This document shows, in pieces, positions 35,549-44,987 of a DNA stretch of 64,000 bases. The DNA comes from Bradyrhizobium sp. sGM-13 (GTDB lineage: Bacteria; Pseudomonadota; Alphaproteobacteria; Rhizobiales; Xanthobacteraceae). The stretch is from assembly GCF_018398875.1 (NCBI RefSeq), contig NZ_JAGWDK010000011.1:124001-188000 (forward strand). The letters run 5' to 3'. The notes under the pieces are model-generated. The model was not told where the DNA came from and made no database searches. It saw nothing but the letters and a program-made list of their open reading frames with translations. A program made the translations under genes and the position numbers. The first letter of the stretch is position 1; every line of letters starts with the position of its first letter.

Positions 35549-35814
35549 GTCATGCCAGGGCATGGCGGCCCGCTTTTGCGCAGACTGCTCGAAGTTGTCT
35601 GCGTTCCCGGTCATCCACGGCTTATCGTCATCTGCAAGACACGTGGATGGCCGGGACCTGTCTGCACCAAAGCGTCGTCGTTCGCGAAGGAGGACCCGTC
35701 TTCGCCAAGGCTTCGCCGGGTTTTCAGCCCTGGTCCTCCGAAGCGCTTCGCGAAGGAGGACAAGCCCGGCCCTGACGAGTAGAAGACGATACGTCTTCTC
35801 CAATTGGTCGGCCG
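35549..35814. repeat. Composite intergenic repeat
   Basis: Several inverted pairs occur here: GTCATGCCAGGGCATGGCGG, then CCCGGTCATCCACGG with CGTGGATGGCCGGG, and GAAGACGATACGTCTTC. A GCGAAGGAGGAC unit occurs twice (near 35683 and 35751). The element fills the gap between the RNase T2 and rlmJ genes. Short overlapping frames are considered incidental. Confidence 0.75.
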
Positions 35815-35820
35815 ATTGCC

Positions 35821-36681
35821 ATGAACTACCGACACGCCTTTCACGCCGGCGGCTTTGCCGATGTCATCAAGCACATCGTGTTGGTACGCATGCTGACCTA
35901 TCTGCAGGAAAAGCAGGCCCCGTTTCGTGTCATCGACACCCATGCCGGCGCCGGGCGCTATGATCTCACGGCTGAGGAGGCGCGCCGCGGCGGCGAATGG
36001 CTGACCGGCATCTCGCGGGTAGTGCAGGCGCGGTTCTCGGAAAGCGCGCTGCCGCTGGTGACCCCCTATCTCGACATCATCAGGGCATTCAACGCGCCGG
36101 GCCGGCTCGAGGCCTATCCCGGATCGCCCCTGATCGTCCGCGCCCTGCTGCGGCCGCAGGACCGCCTCACCGCCTGTGAAATCGAGCCCAATGCCCGCAG
36201 GCAACTGATCGATGCGCTGCGCCGCGACAGCCAGGCGCGGGTGGTCGACCTCGACGGCTGGACGGCGTTGCCGGCCTTCGTGCCTCCCAACGAGCGGCGC
36301 GGCCTGGTGCTAATCGACCCCTCGTTCGAACAAAAGGACGAGTTCGATCGGCTGGCCGGCGGCTTCGCCGAAGCCTACGCGAAGTGGCCGACCGGCAGCT
36401 ATCTGATCTGGTATCCGGTGAAGAGCCGGCGGGCCACCGACACGCTGGCACGGCTCGTCGCAGGCGCTGCCGCGGCCAGCAAGCCGGCCGGGAAATGTCT
36501 GCGGCTTGAATTCAGCGTTGCGCCGCAGGAGCCGGGCGGCCCCCTCGCCTCCACCGGCCTCCTGATCGTCAATCCGCCATGGACGCTGGCTGGTGAGTTG
36601 AAGACAATTCTCCCCGAGCTCGAAAAACCGCTCGGCCAGGGCGGGGCCGGCCGGTTCAGGCTGGAGACGCCCAAGCCGTGA
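35821..36681 (+). CDS. rlmJ: 23S rRNA (adenine(2030)-N6)-methyltransferase
   Basis: The 286-aa enzyme methylates A2030 of 23S rRNA. The N-terminal MNYRHAFHAGGFADVIKH is diagnostic of RlmJ, VIDTHAGAGRYDL contains the SAM-binding region, and GLVLIDPSFEQKDEF carries the DPxF-type catalytic motif (DPPY in E. coli). Length and start agree with the family. It is a single-gene unit downstream of a repeat. Confidence 0.94.
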   Translation: MNYRHAFHAGGFADVIKHIVLVRMLTYLQEKQAPFRVIDTHAGAGRYDLTAEEARRGGEWLTGISRVVQARFSESALPLVTPYLDIIRAFNAPGRLEAYPGSPLIVRALLRPQDRLTACEIEPNARRQLIDALRRDSQARVVDLDGWTALPAFVPPNERRGLVLIDPSFEQKDEFDRLAGGFAEAYAKWPTGSYLIWYPVKSRRATDTLARLVAGAAAASKPAGKCLRLEFSVAPQEPGGPLASTGLLIVNPPWTLAGELKTILPELEKPLGQGGAGRFRLETPKP

Positions 36682-36943
36682 GCCTCGGCGCGGCCGGTGG
36701 AAAGTGCGAATCGTCGTAGGCAATTTACGCGAAACCGTATTATGCTCAGGCCGTTGGGACTGGCTTTACGTTCCGCTTCCGCGAATGGTTGCGGCGGAGT
36801 GATCAAGGCCGAACAAAGATCCGGGTTGATCGGCGGCGTGAATCCGATCGGCTCAGGTGGCCAAGCTTCCGGCAGCGAATGTCCGGTCGGCCGACACGCG
36901 AGGTGCGCGTAACGGCAGAGCAATACGGGGGAGGAGTTTCCCG
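36682..36943. other. Leader region of the cold-shock gene
   Basis: The 262-bp region carries no recognised gene. A long 5' untranslated region before a csp gene is often functional as a thermosensitive leader; there is no direct proof here. The last 25 bases include the purine-rich ribosome-binding site GGGGGAGGAG. Confidence 0.4.
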
Positions 36944-37159
36944 ATGGCCATGACTGGAACAGTCAAGTTCTTCAATGGAGAACGCGGCTACGGCTTCATC
37001 AAGCCCGATGACGGCGGCCGCGATGTGTTCGTGCACATCACTGCTGTCGAGCGGGCCGGATTGAAGGATTTGACTGAAGGGCAGCGCATTACGTTCGAGG
37101 TCGAACCGGACAAGAAGGGCAAAGGCCCCAAGGCGGTCAACCTGGTGATTTCATCGTGA
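36944..37159 (+). CDS. Cold-shock domain protein
   Basis: This 71-aa single-stranded nucleic-acid chaperone has RNP1 (ERGYGFIKPDD) and RNP2 (DVFVHITAV) of the OB-fold CSD family. A full set of aromatic binding residues (Phe, Tyr, Phe, Phe, His) is visible. The start ATG 36944 follows GGGGGAGGAGTTTCCCG. It could belong to any csp paralogue, so no symbol is given. Confidence 0.93.
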   Translation: MAMTGTVKFFNGERGYGFIKPDDGGRDVFVHITAVERAGLKDLTEGQRITFEVEPDKKGKGPKAVNLVISS

Positions 37160-37266
37160 GCTGACGCTCACGTTGAACGCGGACTGAATTCTTGCTGCGA
37201 AGATTGCGCTGGGCATGGCGTCGCCGTCCACAGCGTTGAGATTTGCAATGCCTGCGGCCTGAAGGC

Positions 37267-37298
37267 AAAAAAATCCCGGCGACTTGCTGCCGCCGGGA
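37267..37298 (-). terminator. Rho-independent terminator after the outer-membrane protein gene
   Basis: Read on the minus strand, stem TCCCGGCG (37298-37291) pairs with CGCCGGGA (37281-37274) around a nine-base loop and is followed by seven T. It lies 27 bases beyond the stop of the gene at 37325. Confidence 0.85.
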
Positions 37299-37324
37299 GA
37301 TGGTCGCCGACAGTTTCTTTGTTC

Positions 37325-37951
37325 TTAGAAGCGATAATTCACGCCGGCCCGTATCAGGCCGAACCGGTAACCATTCGACGCGCCTGTAATGACGAAGTTG
37401 CTGTTGGCCAGATCGACATAGAGATATTCGATCTTGGCGCTCCAGTTCGGAGCGAAGGCCATCTCGGCACCGGCGCCCAGCGTCCAGCCCGCATTGGTAT
37501 GAAATTCCGACAGGCCGAAGGTGGTGGCGCGCAGTTCGCCGAAGGCGAGACCGCCGGTGCCGAAGAATAACATGTTGCTGAACGCGTAGCCGGCGCGGCC
37601 GCGAATCGTGCCGAACCAAGGATTGGAAAATTTCCATGGGGCGAAGGTTTCTTCGGCGCCGGTCGCCTGGATGTCGCCTTCGAGACCGAACACCCACGGT
37701 CCGCCATTCTGCCAATTATAGCCGGCCTGGACACCGCCGACGAAACCGGACGGGTTGGCCGGATTGTTTGCGACCGAACCCCAGGCGTAGCCGATGTTGA
37801 CGCCAAGGTAAGGACCGGCCCAGCTATCGGGACGGAACAGCGACTGGTTGACCGTATTGGGCGCGCGCGATCCGTAGAAGTCTGCTGCCTGCGCCGACAT
37901 GGTCCAGCCAGCGGCGACCAGCGCCAGCGCGCCCGACACAATCCTGCTCAT
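37325..37951 (-). CDS. Outer-membrane beta-barrel protein (Omp25/porin-like)
   Basis: The 208-aa protein has a signal peptide (about 1-22) and an eight-stranded barrel pattern with alternating aromatic strands. SWAGPYLGVNIGYAWGSVAN and VFGLEGDIQATG match the rhizobial Omp25/Omp31-like family, and it ends in a typical Phe (VNYRF). It is inserted in the outer membrane. ATG 37951 is preferred; a GTG at 37963 is possible. A terminator follows, and a CtrA-type box lies about 100 bp upstream. Confidence 0.88.
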   Translation of the reverse strand: MSRIVSGALALVAAGWTMSAQAADFYGSRAPNTVNQSLFRPDSWAGPYLGVNIGYAWGSVANNPANPSGFVGGVQAGYNWQNGGPWVFGLEGDIQATGAEETFAPWKFSNPWFGTIRGRAGYAFSNMLFFGTGGLAFGELRATTFGLSEFHTNAGWTLGAGAEMAFAPNWSAKIEYLYVDLANSNFVITGASNGYRFGLIRAGVNYRF

Positions 37952-38048
37952 CACGCACCCCACGCAACTGCCGCAACCAAGCCCGGCGGGAGATCGGCCT
38001 GGTTACGGAACCCCACCTTTTTCGCTAAGATTTATCGAGAGATTTAAG

Positions 38049-38063
38049 TTAAAGGGTTGTTAA
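38049..38063. promoter_or_regulatory. CtrA-type box TTAA-N7-TTAA upstream of omp and uvrC
   Basis: TTAA (38049-38052) and TTAA (38060-38063) are seven bases apart, matching the CtrA consensus. The box lies between the divergent outer-membrane protein gene and uvrC. An additional TTAA at 38044-38047 overlaps the area. Regulation is inferred from the motif. Confidence 0.45.
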
Positions 38064-38172
38064 GCGGGGTTACCCGCCGCCCATCATTCTTAAGGATCCG
38101 TTACCGGCGCCCCTTCGGCGACGCGCGCCGCGAGCGCTGGCGATGCCGCCTCGCAGCGCTTAGTTTAGGGCC

Positions 38173-40239
38173 ATGGATCACGATTCTACCGACCATTCGA
38201 AGCCTCCGAGCAGGGCGCGGCGGGGTTCCCAGCCGGATTTGCCGCCACCGGACCCGACCGCCGCCGATGTCGATCCCGCAACTTCCGCTGCCGAGGAGGA
38301 CGACGAGGCGCGCCTGCCGGAAGCGCCCGAGGAACCCACTGATGCGATTGCCGAAGGCCCGCTGGCGGTCGGCCACGCGGCCATCGAGAACGCTGTGCGG
38401 CTGGCGCCGACCTCTCCCGGCGTCTACCGCATGCTCAATACCGCCAACGACGTGCTCTACGTCGGCAAGGCGAAGAACGTTCGCAAACGGCTTGCCTCCT
38501 ATGCCCGCGCCAACGCGCCCTTGCCGGCGCGCATCCTGCGGATGATCGCGGCGACCGTCACGGTCGAGATCGTTTCCACCACGACCGAGACCGAAGCGCT
38601 GCTGCTGGAAGCCAACCTGATCAAGCAGCTACGGCCACGCTTCAACGTGCAGCTACGCGACGACAAATCGTTTCCCTACATCCTGATCACCGGCGACCAT
38701 TGGGCGCCGCAGATCCTCAAACATCGCGGCGCGCAAACCAGGCCCGGACGATATTTCGGGCCGTTCGCATCCGCCGGCGCCGTCAACCGGACTATCACGG
38801 CGCTGCAGCGCGCGTTTCTGATCCGCTCCTGCACCGACGGCTTTTTCGAAAGCCGCACGCGGCCCTGCCTGCTGTATCAGATCCGCCGCTGTTCCGGGCC
38901 CTGCACCCGCGAGATCGACTTCCCCGGCTATGGCGAGCTGGTGCGCGAGGCGACCGATTTCCTGTCCGGCCGCAGCCATGCGGTGAAGGAGCTGCTCGCA
39001 GCCGAGATGGAGAAGGCATCAAACGAGCTCGAATTCGAGACCGCGGCGCTCTATCGCGATCGTCTCGCCGCGCTGTCGGCGATCCAATCGCAGCAGGGCA
39101 TCAATCCCCGCACCGTGGAAGAGGCCGACGTGTTCGCCATCCATCAGGAAGGCGGCTATTACTGCGTGGAAGTGTTCTTCTTCCGCACCGGCCAGAACTG
39201 GGGCAACCGCGCCTATTTTCCGCGCGCGGAAAAGTCGTTCACGCCGCAGGAGGTCCTGGCCTCGTTCCTCGCGCAATTCTACGACGACAAGCCGCCGCCA
39301 AAGCTCATTTTGCTGTCGCATGAGATTGAGGAATGCGCGCTGCTGGCCGACGCCCTGTGCGTCAAGGCTGGCTACAAAGTCGAAATCTCGGTGCCGAAGC
39401 GCGGCGAGAAAAAGGAACTGGTCACGCATGCGCTGACCAATGCGCGCGAGGCGCTTGGCCGCAAGCTCGCCGATACCGCGACGCAGAGCCGGCTCTTGGA
39501 AGCGATGGCCGCCAAGCTCGGGCTGCCGCAGGTGCCGAAGCGCATCGAGGTCTACGACAACAGTCACATCCAGGGCACCAACGCGGTCGGCGCAATGATC
39601 GTGGCGGGACCGGATGGCTTTATCAAAAACCAGTATCGCAAGTTCAACATCAAGTCCGAGGGACTGACGCCCGGCGACGACTACGCGATGATGCGCGAAG
39701 TGCTGGAACGGCGCTTCAAGCGGCTGTTGAAGCCGCCGGAGGACGACGCGGCCAAGGCCAAGGCCGACGACGATTCGTTTCCGCAATGGCCCGACCTCGT
39801 CATCATTGATGGTGGCCGTGGGCAGCTCAACGCCGTCAGGGAAATTTTCCAGGGTCTGGGATTGACTCAGGTCTCCCTGATGGCCGTGGCAAAAGGCCCG
39901 GACCGAGATGCCGGGCGCGAGACCCTGTTCATGCCGGACCGCGAAGCCATCAAGCTCGAGCCACGCGATCCCGTGCTGTATTTCATCCAGCGGCTGCGCG
40001 ACGAGGCGCATCGCTTCGTGATCGGCTCTCACCGCAAACTGCGGAAAAAGGATATCCGGGAAGCGGGCTTGCAGGAGATCCCGGGCATCGGCCCGTCACG
40101 CAAACGTGCCTTGCTGCATCACTTCGGAACACTGAAGGAGATCGAGCGGGCCTCGATCGCGGACCTCGGCAAGGTTCCAGGCGTTAGCGCCGAAAGCGCC
40201 CGCAAGATCTTCGAGTTTTTCCATGCACAGGCGGGTTAA
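38173..40239 (+). CDS. uvrC: Excinuclease ABC subunit C
   Basis: The 688-aa subunit makes both incisions in nucleotide-excision repair. After an unusual 65-residue Pro/Asp/Glu-rich N-terminal extension, the GIY-YIG nuclease begins at [20 protein letters not shown]. Then follow the UVR region ([14 protein letters not shown]), the RNase H-like endonuclease ([18 protein letters not shown] and DGGRGQLN) and tandem HhH ([17 protein letters not shown]). The start ATG 38173 is the only one upstream of family sequence. It begins a row with pgsA, moaD, moaE and prmB. Confidence 0.96.
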   Translation: MDHDSTDHSKPPSRARRGSQPDLPPPDPTAADVDPATSAAEEDDEARLPEAPEEPTDAIAEGPLAVGHAAIENAVRLAPTSPGVYRMLNTANDVLYVGKAKNVRKRLASYARANAPLPARILRMIAATVTVEIVSTTTETEALLLEANLIKQLRPRFNVQLRDDKSFPYILITGDHWAPQILKHRGAQTRPGRYFGPFASAGAVNRTITALQRAFLIRSCTDGFFESRTRPCLLYQIRRCSGPCTREIDFPGYGELVREATDFLSGRSHAVKELLAAEMEKASNELEFETAALYRDRLAALSAIQSQQGINPRTVEEADVFAIHQEGGYYCVEVFFFRTGQNWGNRAYFPRAEKSFTPQEVLASFLAQFYDDKPPPKLILLSHEIEECALLADALCVKAGYKVEISVPKRGEKKELVTHALTNAREALGRKLADTATQSRLLEAMAAKLGLPQVPKRIEVYDNSHIQGTNAVGAMIVAGPDGFIKNQYRKFNIKSEGLTPGDDYAMMREVLERRFKRLLKPPEDDAAKAKADDDSFPQWPDLVIIDGGRGQLNAVREIFQGLGLTQVSLMAVAKGPDRDAGRETLFMPDREAIKLEPRDPVLYFIQRLRDEAHRFVIGSHRKLRKKDIREAGLQEIPGIGPSRKRALLHHFGTLKEIERASIADLGKVPGVSAESARKIFEFFHAQAG

Positions 40240-40341
40240 GGGGACTTCGCGTCGAGAGGCCTGTCATTTGGGCGTCGCCTGCGACAGATGATCTAAATCC
40301 GCACGGTTGACCTTCACGCTCCAGCGGTATTGGTAAGACGG

Positions 40342-40956
40342 ATGAACATCGCGACAACCAGGGGGCAGGCCAAGACCCTGTCCCTGCCGAATATTCTAAC
40401 CTACGCCCGTATTGCCGCCATTCCGGTGGTGGTCGGCTGCGTTTTCGCCCAATCCATCCAGGACGGCCCGCTGTGGCTGCGCTGGGTAGCGCTGGCGGTC
40501 TTCCTCGCCGCCGCCGTGACTGATTACCTTGATGGCTACTATGCGCGAATTTGGGACCAGCAATCCGCCTTTGGCCGGATGCTCGATCCGATCGCCGACA
40601 AGCTCCTGGTAGCGTCCTGCCTCTTGATGCTGGCCGCCGATAGCAGCATCCACGGCTGGACCCTGTGGGCCGCCATCGTGATCCTGTGCCGCGAAATCCT
40701 GGTCTCGGGCTTGAGGGAATATCTCGCGGCGTTGCGGGTCAGCGTACCCGTGACCAAGCTGGCCAAATGGAAGACCACGATCCAGTTGGTCGCGATCGGT
40801 TTCCTGATCGCGGGCGAAGCGGGCGAGCAGCTCCTGCCTGCGACCACCCTGATCGGGATCGTGCTGTTGTGGATGTCGGCGCTCTTCACGATCTACACCG
40901 GCTGGGACTATTTCCGCGCCGGCATCCATCACCTCATCAAGGAGGATGAGGGATGA
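40342..40956 (+). CDS. pgsA: CDP-diacylglycerol--glycerol-3-phosphate 3-phosphatidyltransferase
   Basis: The 204-aa integral membrane enzyme makes phosphatidylglycerol phosphate. The CDP-alcohol phosphotransferase motif DGxxARx8GxxxDxxxD is intact in DYLDGYYARIWDQQSAFG and RMLDPIADK. Four to five hydrophobic segments are seen. ATG 40342 is chosen over an upstream TTG. Its stop overlaps the moaD start (ATGA), a coupling seen in related genomes. Confidence 0.94.
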   Translation: MNIATTRGQAKTLSLPNILTYARIAAIPVVVGCVFAQSIQDGPLWLRWVALAVFLAAAVTDYLDGYYARIWDQQSAFGRMLDPIADKLLVASCLLMLAADSSIHGWTLWAAIVILCREILVSGLREYLAALRVSVPVTKLAKWKTTIQLVAIGFLIAGEAGEQLLPATTLIGIVLLWMSALFTIYTGWDYFRAGIHHLIKEDEG

Positions 40957-41204
40957 GGGTCAAATATTTCGCCTGGGTGCGTGAGCGGGTCGGCGTCGCG
41001 GAAGAAACCGTCGAGCCACCGGCCGACGTGCGCACGGTGAGCGATCTGATCGGCTGGCTTTCCAGCCGTGGCGAGACTTACGCCCATGCCTTCGAGAAGC
41101 CGAAGGTGATCCGCGCTGCGATCGACCAGGCCCATGTCAAGCCCGATGCCGTGATATCAGGCGCACGCGAGATTGCGTTTTTCCCGCCGATGACCGGCGG
41201 CTGA
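40953..41204 (+). CDS. moaD: Molybdopterin converting factor subunit 1
   Basis: The 83-aa ubiquitin-like sulphur carrier ends in the obligatory Gly-Gly (PPMTGG) that is thiocarboxylated for molybdopterin synthesis. MRVKYFAWVRERVGVAEE is the typical N-terminus. It overlaps pgsA by four bases and is followed after 6 bases by moaE, its partner. Confidence 0.94.
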   Translation: MRVKYFAWVRERVGVAEETVEPPADVRTVSDLIGWLSSRGETYAHAFEKPKVIRAAIDQAHVKPDAVISGAREIAFFPPMTGG

Positions 41205-41210
41205 CTTACT

Positions 41211-41678
41211 ATGTCCGTCACCGCGACCATTCGCATCCAGGAAGCGGATTTCGACGCTGCGCAGGAGATCGCGGCGCTTACCGGAGGCCGCACCGATATC
41301 GGCGCGGTCGTCACCTTCAGCGGCATCTGCCGCGGCAGCGAGAACGGCGAGCCGATCGCAGCCCTGACGCTCGAGCATTATCCCGGCATGGCCGAGGCCG
41401 AGATCGGGCGCCACGCCGACGAGGCGCTGTCGCGCTGGCCGTTGCAGGGCCTCACCATCATTCACCGGTTCGGCCGCATCGCGCCGGGCGAGAACATCGT
41501 GCTCGTGGTAACCGCCTCACCGCATCGCCAGGCGGCCTTTGAAGCGGCGGAATTCCTGATGGATTTTCTGAAGACCAACGCGCCGTTCTGGAAGCGCGAG
41601 GAAAGCGAAAAAGGCACAAGCTGGATCGAAGCCCGCGATCATGACGACGCTGCCGCCGCACGCTGGACCAAGTCCTGA
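41211..41678 (+). CDS. moaE: Molybdopterin synthase catalytic subunit
   Basis: The 155-aa large subunit of molybdopterin synthase converts precursor Z to molybdopterin. GAVVTFSGICRGS, LTLEHYPGMAEAE and APFWKREE with its catalytic Lys are conserved. It follows moaD after 6 bases, and its stop overlaps the prmB start by one base. The pair forms the heterotetrameric enzyme. Confidence 0.95.
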   Translation: MSVTATIRIQEADFDAAQEIAALTGGRTDIGAVVTFSGICRGSENGEPIAALTLEHYPGMAEAEIGRHADEALSRWPLQGLTIIHRFGRIAPGENIVLVVTASPHRQAAFEAAEFLMDFLKTNAPFWKREESEKGTSWIEARDHDDAAAARWTKS

Positions 41679-42643
41679 TGGCCAAGCGCACCAAGCCGGC
41701 GGCGAAGCGCGGCCAGACCACACCAAAACTTCCCAAGGTCGGCGCGGGAGAATTGCTGACGCTGCTCGACTTCGCCCGCTATGCCGTCAGCCGCTTCGTC
41801 GAGGCCAAACTGGTATTTGCGCACGGCACCACCGATCCGCTTGCCGAAGCAGCATTCCTGGTCTGCGAAGCGCTGCACCTGCACCCCGACCAGTTCGAGA
41901 CGTTCGCGACCGCGCGCGTCACCGCCGCCGAAGGCAAGGAGATCCTCGACCTGATCGCGCGCCGCGTCACCACGCGAAAGCCCGCCGCCTATCTCGTCAA
42001 CAAAATCTACATGCGCGGCCTGCCCTTTTACGTCGACGAGCGCACCATCGTGCCGCGTTCCTTCATCGGCGAATTGCTGGACCAGCACTTCGGCCGCGAT
42101 GGCGATGACGAGGCGGGCTCGCTGATCTCGGATCCTGACACGGTGGAAAGCGTGCTCGATCTCTGCACCGGCTCGGGCTGTCTTGCCATCCTGGCCAGCC
42201 GGAATTTTCCGAATGCGGCGATCGACGCCGTGGATATCTCCAAGGATGCGCTCGAAGTCGCCGCGCGCAATGTCGGCGATTACGGGCTTCAGGACAGGCT
42301 GACGCTGTACCGCGGCGATCTGTTCAAGCCGCTGGGGGACAAGCGCTACGACCTCATCATTTCCAATCCGCCCTATGTCGACGCGGAAGGAATGGCCGGC
42401 CTGCCGCGCGAATGCCGTGCCGAACCGAAACTTGCCTTCGATGGCGGCTCCGATGGGCTCGACATTGTCAGGCGCATCCTCGACGAGGCGGCCGCGCACC
42501 TGACGCCACAGGGCGGGCTATTATGCGAGATCGGCCGCTGCCGCCCGCAACTGGAAGCCGCCTATCCGCAACTGCCGCTGCTCTGGCTCGATACCGAGGA
42601 ATCCGAGGGCGAAGTATTCTGGATCGCGGCTGCGGATCTCTGA
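41678..42643 (+). CDS. prmB: 50S ribosomal protein L3 N5-glutamine methyltransferase
   Basis: The 321-aa SAM enzyme of the HemK/PrmB family has LDLCTGSGCLAI (SAM-binding motif I) and the catalytic NPPY in DLIISNPPYVDAEGM. The N-terminal helical domain ends at PRSFIGELL. A basic N-terminus (AKRTKPAAKRGQ) adds about 20 residues. The gene directly follows moaE. Discrimination from PrmC rests on overall resemblance and the SFIGELL region. Confidence 0.88.
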   Translation: MAKRTKPAAKRGQTTPKLPKVGAGELLTLLDFARYAVSRFVEAKLVFAHGTTDPLAEAAFLVCEALHLHPDQFETFATARVTAAEGKEILDLIARRVTTRKPAAYLVNKIYMRGLPFYVDERTIVPRSFIGELLDQHFGRDGDDEAGSLISDPDTVESVLDLCTGSGCLAILASRNFPNAAIDAVDISKDALEVAARNVGDYGLQDRLTLYRGDLFKPLGDKRYDLIISNPPYVDAEGMAGLPRECRAEPKLAFDGGSDGLDIVRRILDEAAAHLTPQGGLLCEIGRCRPQLEAAYPQLPLLWLDTEESEGEVFWIAAADL

Positions 42644-42751
42644 ACGGTCCGATTGCGCGAAAAATATCACGTCGTGGCGGCGTTCCCGTGTCGCGACGAA
42701 ACTGATACCTTGTGGCAAATCCGACGTTCAAGCTGAAGAGAGGCGCCTTCC

Positions 42752-44098
42752 ATGCTGGACAAGAGCCCCCGCCCCACTCCCGTCAATGTTCCGAACGATC
42801 TCGCCGCGCACTGGATGCCGTTCACCGCGAACCGGGCGTTCAAGAAGAACCCGCGGCTGCTCGCCGGCGCGAAAGACATGTATTACTTCACCGTCGACGG
42901 CCGCAAGATCATCGACGGTGCCTCGGGTATGTGGTGCACCAATGCCGGACACGGCCGCACCGAGATTTCGTCGGCGATTGCCAAACAGGCCGAGGCGCTG
43001 GACTACGCGCCGCCGTTCCAGTTCGGCATTCCGCAGGCCTTCGAACTTGCAAGCCGCATCGCCGAGCTGGCGCCTGATGGGCTCGACCATGTATTCTTCT
43101 GCAACTCCGGCTCGGAAGCGGCCGACACCGCGCTCAAGATCGCGCTAGCCTATCACCAGATCAACAGCCAGGGCAGCCGCATCCGCCTGATCGGCCGCGA
43201 GCGCGGCTATCACGGCGTCGGCTTTGGCGGCACCGCCGTCGGCGGCATCGTCGGCAACCGAAAACTGTTCGGCTCGCTGCTCACCGGCGTCGACCATCTG
43301 CCGGCCACCTATGACCGCGAGAAGCAGGCGTTCAGCAAGGGCGAGCCGGAATATGGCGCGCATTTCGCCGACGAGCTCGAACGGCTCGTGAACCTGCACG
43401 GCGCCAACACCATCGCTGCCGTGATTGTCGAGCCGATGGCCGGATCGACCGGCGTGCTGCCCGCACCGAAGGGCTATCTCAAGCGGCTGCGCGAGATCAC
43501 CCAGAAGCACGGCATCTTGCTGATCTTCGACGAGGTCATCACCGGCTATGGCCGGCTCGGCTTCGCCTTTGCCGCCGAACGCTACGGCGTGGTGCCTGAC
43601 ATGCTGACCTTCGCCAAGGGCGTCACCAATGGCGCGGCGCCGATGGGCGGCGTGCTGGTGCGCGATACCATCCATGATGCTTTTATGAGCGGCCCAGAAC
43701 ATGTGGTCGAGCTGACCCATGGCTACACCTATTCCGCGCACCCGCTGGCCTGCGCCGCGGCTCTTGCCACCCTCGACATCTACCGTGACGAGAAGCTGTT
43801 CGAGCGCGCGCGTGAACTCGAGCCGAAATTCGCCGACGCCGTGATGTCGTTGCGCAACGAGCCGGGCGTCGTGGATATCCGCACCATCGGTTTGACCGCC
43901 GGCATCGATCTCGCACCGGTTGCGGATGCGCCGGGCAAGCGCGGCTTCGCCGGGCTCAACAGCGCCTTCCACGACCATGATCTGATGCTGCGGGTGGCCG
44001 GCGATACGCTCGCGCTGACGCCGCCCCTGATCATCAGCGAAGACCAGATCGGCGAGATTGTGGACAGGGTCGCCAAGGTGATCCGAGCGACGGCGTAA
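42752..44098 (+). CDS. Class III (omega) aminotransferase
   Basis: The 448-aa PLP enzyme has the class III signature: FCNSGSEAADTALK, then FDEVITGYGRLG with Asp260 and LTFAKGVTNGAAPMGG with PLP Lys289. It resembles omega-amino acid:pyruvate (beta-alanine) transaminases, including the N-terminal HWMPFTANRAFKKNPRL. The start ATG 42752 follows AAGAGAGGCGCC. No beta-alanine or amine pathway genes lie nearby. The donor substrate is therefore uncertain. Confidence 0.88.
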   Translation: MLDKSPRPTPVNVPNDLAAHWMPFTANRAFKKNPRLLAGAKDMYYFTVDGRKIIDGASGMWCTNAGHGRTEISSAIAKQAEALDYAPPFQFGIPQAFELASRIAELAPDGLDHVFFCNSGSEAADTALKIALAYHQINSQGSRIRLIGRERGYHGVGFGGTAVGGIVGNRKLFGSLLTGVDHLPATYDREKQAFSKGEPEYGAHFADELERLVNLHGANTIAAVIVEPMAGSTGVLPAPKGYLKRLREITQKHGILLIFDEVITGYGRLGFAFAAERYGVVPDMLTFAKGVTNGAAPMGGVLVRDTIHDAFMSGPEHVVELTHGYTYSAHPLACAAALATLDIYRDEKLFERARELEPKFADAVMSLRNEPGVVDIRTIGLTAGIDLAPVADAPGKRGFAGLNSAFHDHDLMLRVAGDTLALTPPLIISEDQIGEIVDRVAKVIRATA

Positions 44099-44155
44099 GC
44101 GCCAGCATCGGCTCTGACCGGGCAGGAACATTCGAAACGACCCCGCGTTCATTAC

Positions 44156-44193
44156 GTTTGGCGGAGGCGATCCTGCCTCCGCCAAACGGAGGG
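44156..44193 (+). promoter_or_regulatory. Perfect 13-bp hairpin adjoining the ribosome-binding site of the next gene
   Basis: GTTTGGCGGAGGC (44156-44168) and GCCTCCGCCAAAC (44175-44187) form a perfect stem with a six-base loop. It is followed with no gap by GGAGGG (44188-44193), the apparent ribosome-binding site for ATG 44202. No T-run follows, so it is not a normal terminator. It may control translation or be an operator. Confidence 0.5.
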
Positions 44194-44201
44194 TTGCGGA
44201 A

Positions 44202-44798
44202 ATGCTCGCGCCTTCGAGCGGCTTGCTGCGCGCCGCGATCGGACTGAAGCTGAATCAAGTCAAGCTGGCGACGCGGTCGTATTTGCGCGACCGGACCCAT
44301 CAGGCGACCGGAACGATGACTTCCTATGCCATCGCCACAGGCCTGTTCGCAGCAGCGGGCATTTTCCTGATCGCCGCCTGCCTGGTCGGCATGACCGCGC
44401 TGTTTCGCTGGATCGAGATCCATTACGGGCCGTTTTGGGCCTTCGGCGCGATCGGCGCATTGCTCGCGATAATCGCCGCGATTTGCGCCGGGCTCGCCGC
44501 CGCCAAGCTCAGACAAAGGCCGCCGCAGTTTCCTTCGCTTACAAGCCGCCTGCGCGTGGCGATCAAGGCCAGTCCGCTTGAACCGGACCAGATCGAAGCG
44601 ACGCGGGACACCGCCAAGTCAACTTTGGCCAGGTCAATGTTGCAGGCGCCCTCGGCAGCTCCCACGCGCAGCCGTGCTCGGCGCCGATCCCCAGGAAGGG
44701 ACACCAGGCATCTGCAGGCCGGTCTTATCCTGATGGCGACATTACTGGGCCTGGCGGCGACGCGACGGCGATGGCATGCGCGGCAGTCGGACGTTTGA
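44202..44798 (+). CDS. Phage-holin-family (DUF1469-like) membrane protein
   Basis: The 198-aa protein has two strong hydrophobic helices at about 43-66 and 81-103, and a third weaker one at 176-190, with a basic cytoplasmic linker between. The pattern matches the holin-X / DUF1469 superfamily, which in most proteobacteria are chromosomal inner-membrane proteins and not phage lysis proteins. No phage genes lie nearby. A hairpin overlaps its ribosome-binding region. Confidence 0.7.
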   Translation: MLAPSSGLLRAAIGLKLNQVKLATRSYLRDRTHQATGTMTSYAIATGLFAAAGIFLIAACLVGMTALFRWIEIHYGPFWAFGAIGALLAIIAAICAGLAAAKLRQRPPQFPSLTSRLRVAIKASPLEPDQIEATRDTAKSTLARSMLQAPSAAPTRSRARRRSPGRDTRHLQAGLILMATLLGLAATRRRWHARQSDV

Positions 44799-44987
44799 CG
44801 GCGCAACGGCGCTGGCTATTGCACCGCTTTGATCGCAGGTTCCGACCGTGTTCAAAGAACACTAGCTCTGCGAATCAACATTGATGCTAAGGTTGCGCCG
44901 CTGGGGAATGCGCAAGTCAGACGATGCCTGAAACTTCCGTGTTTTCCCGGGGGAGCACAGTTCGGACCTGAAGGCGTAGCGCGCGAC

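Noticed and set aside
39019-40032. 337-aa minus-strand frame opposite uvrC
   Set aside because: It is the antisense of conserved UvrC regions, with no ribosome-binding site or family match.
44202-44798. Holin-family protein as sign of a prophage
   Set aside because: No phage structural, lysis or integrase genes are near; this holin-like family is commonly chromosomal.
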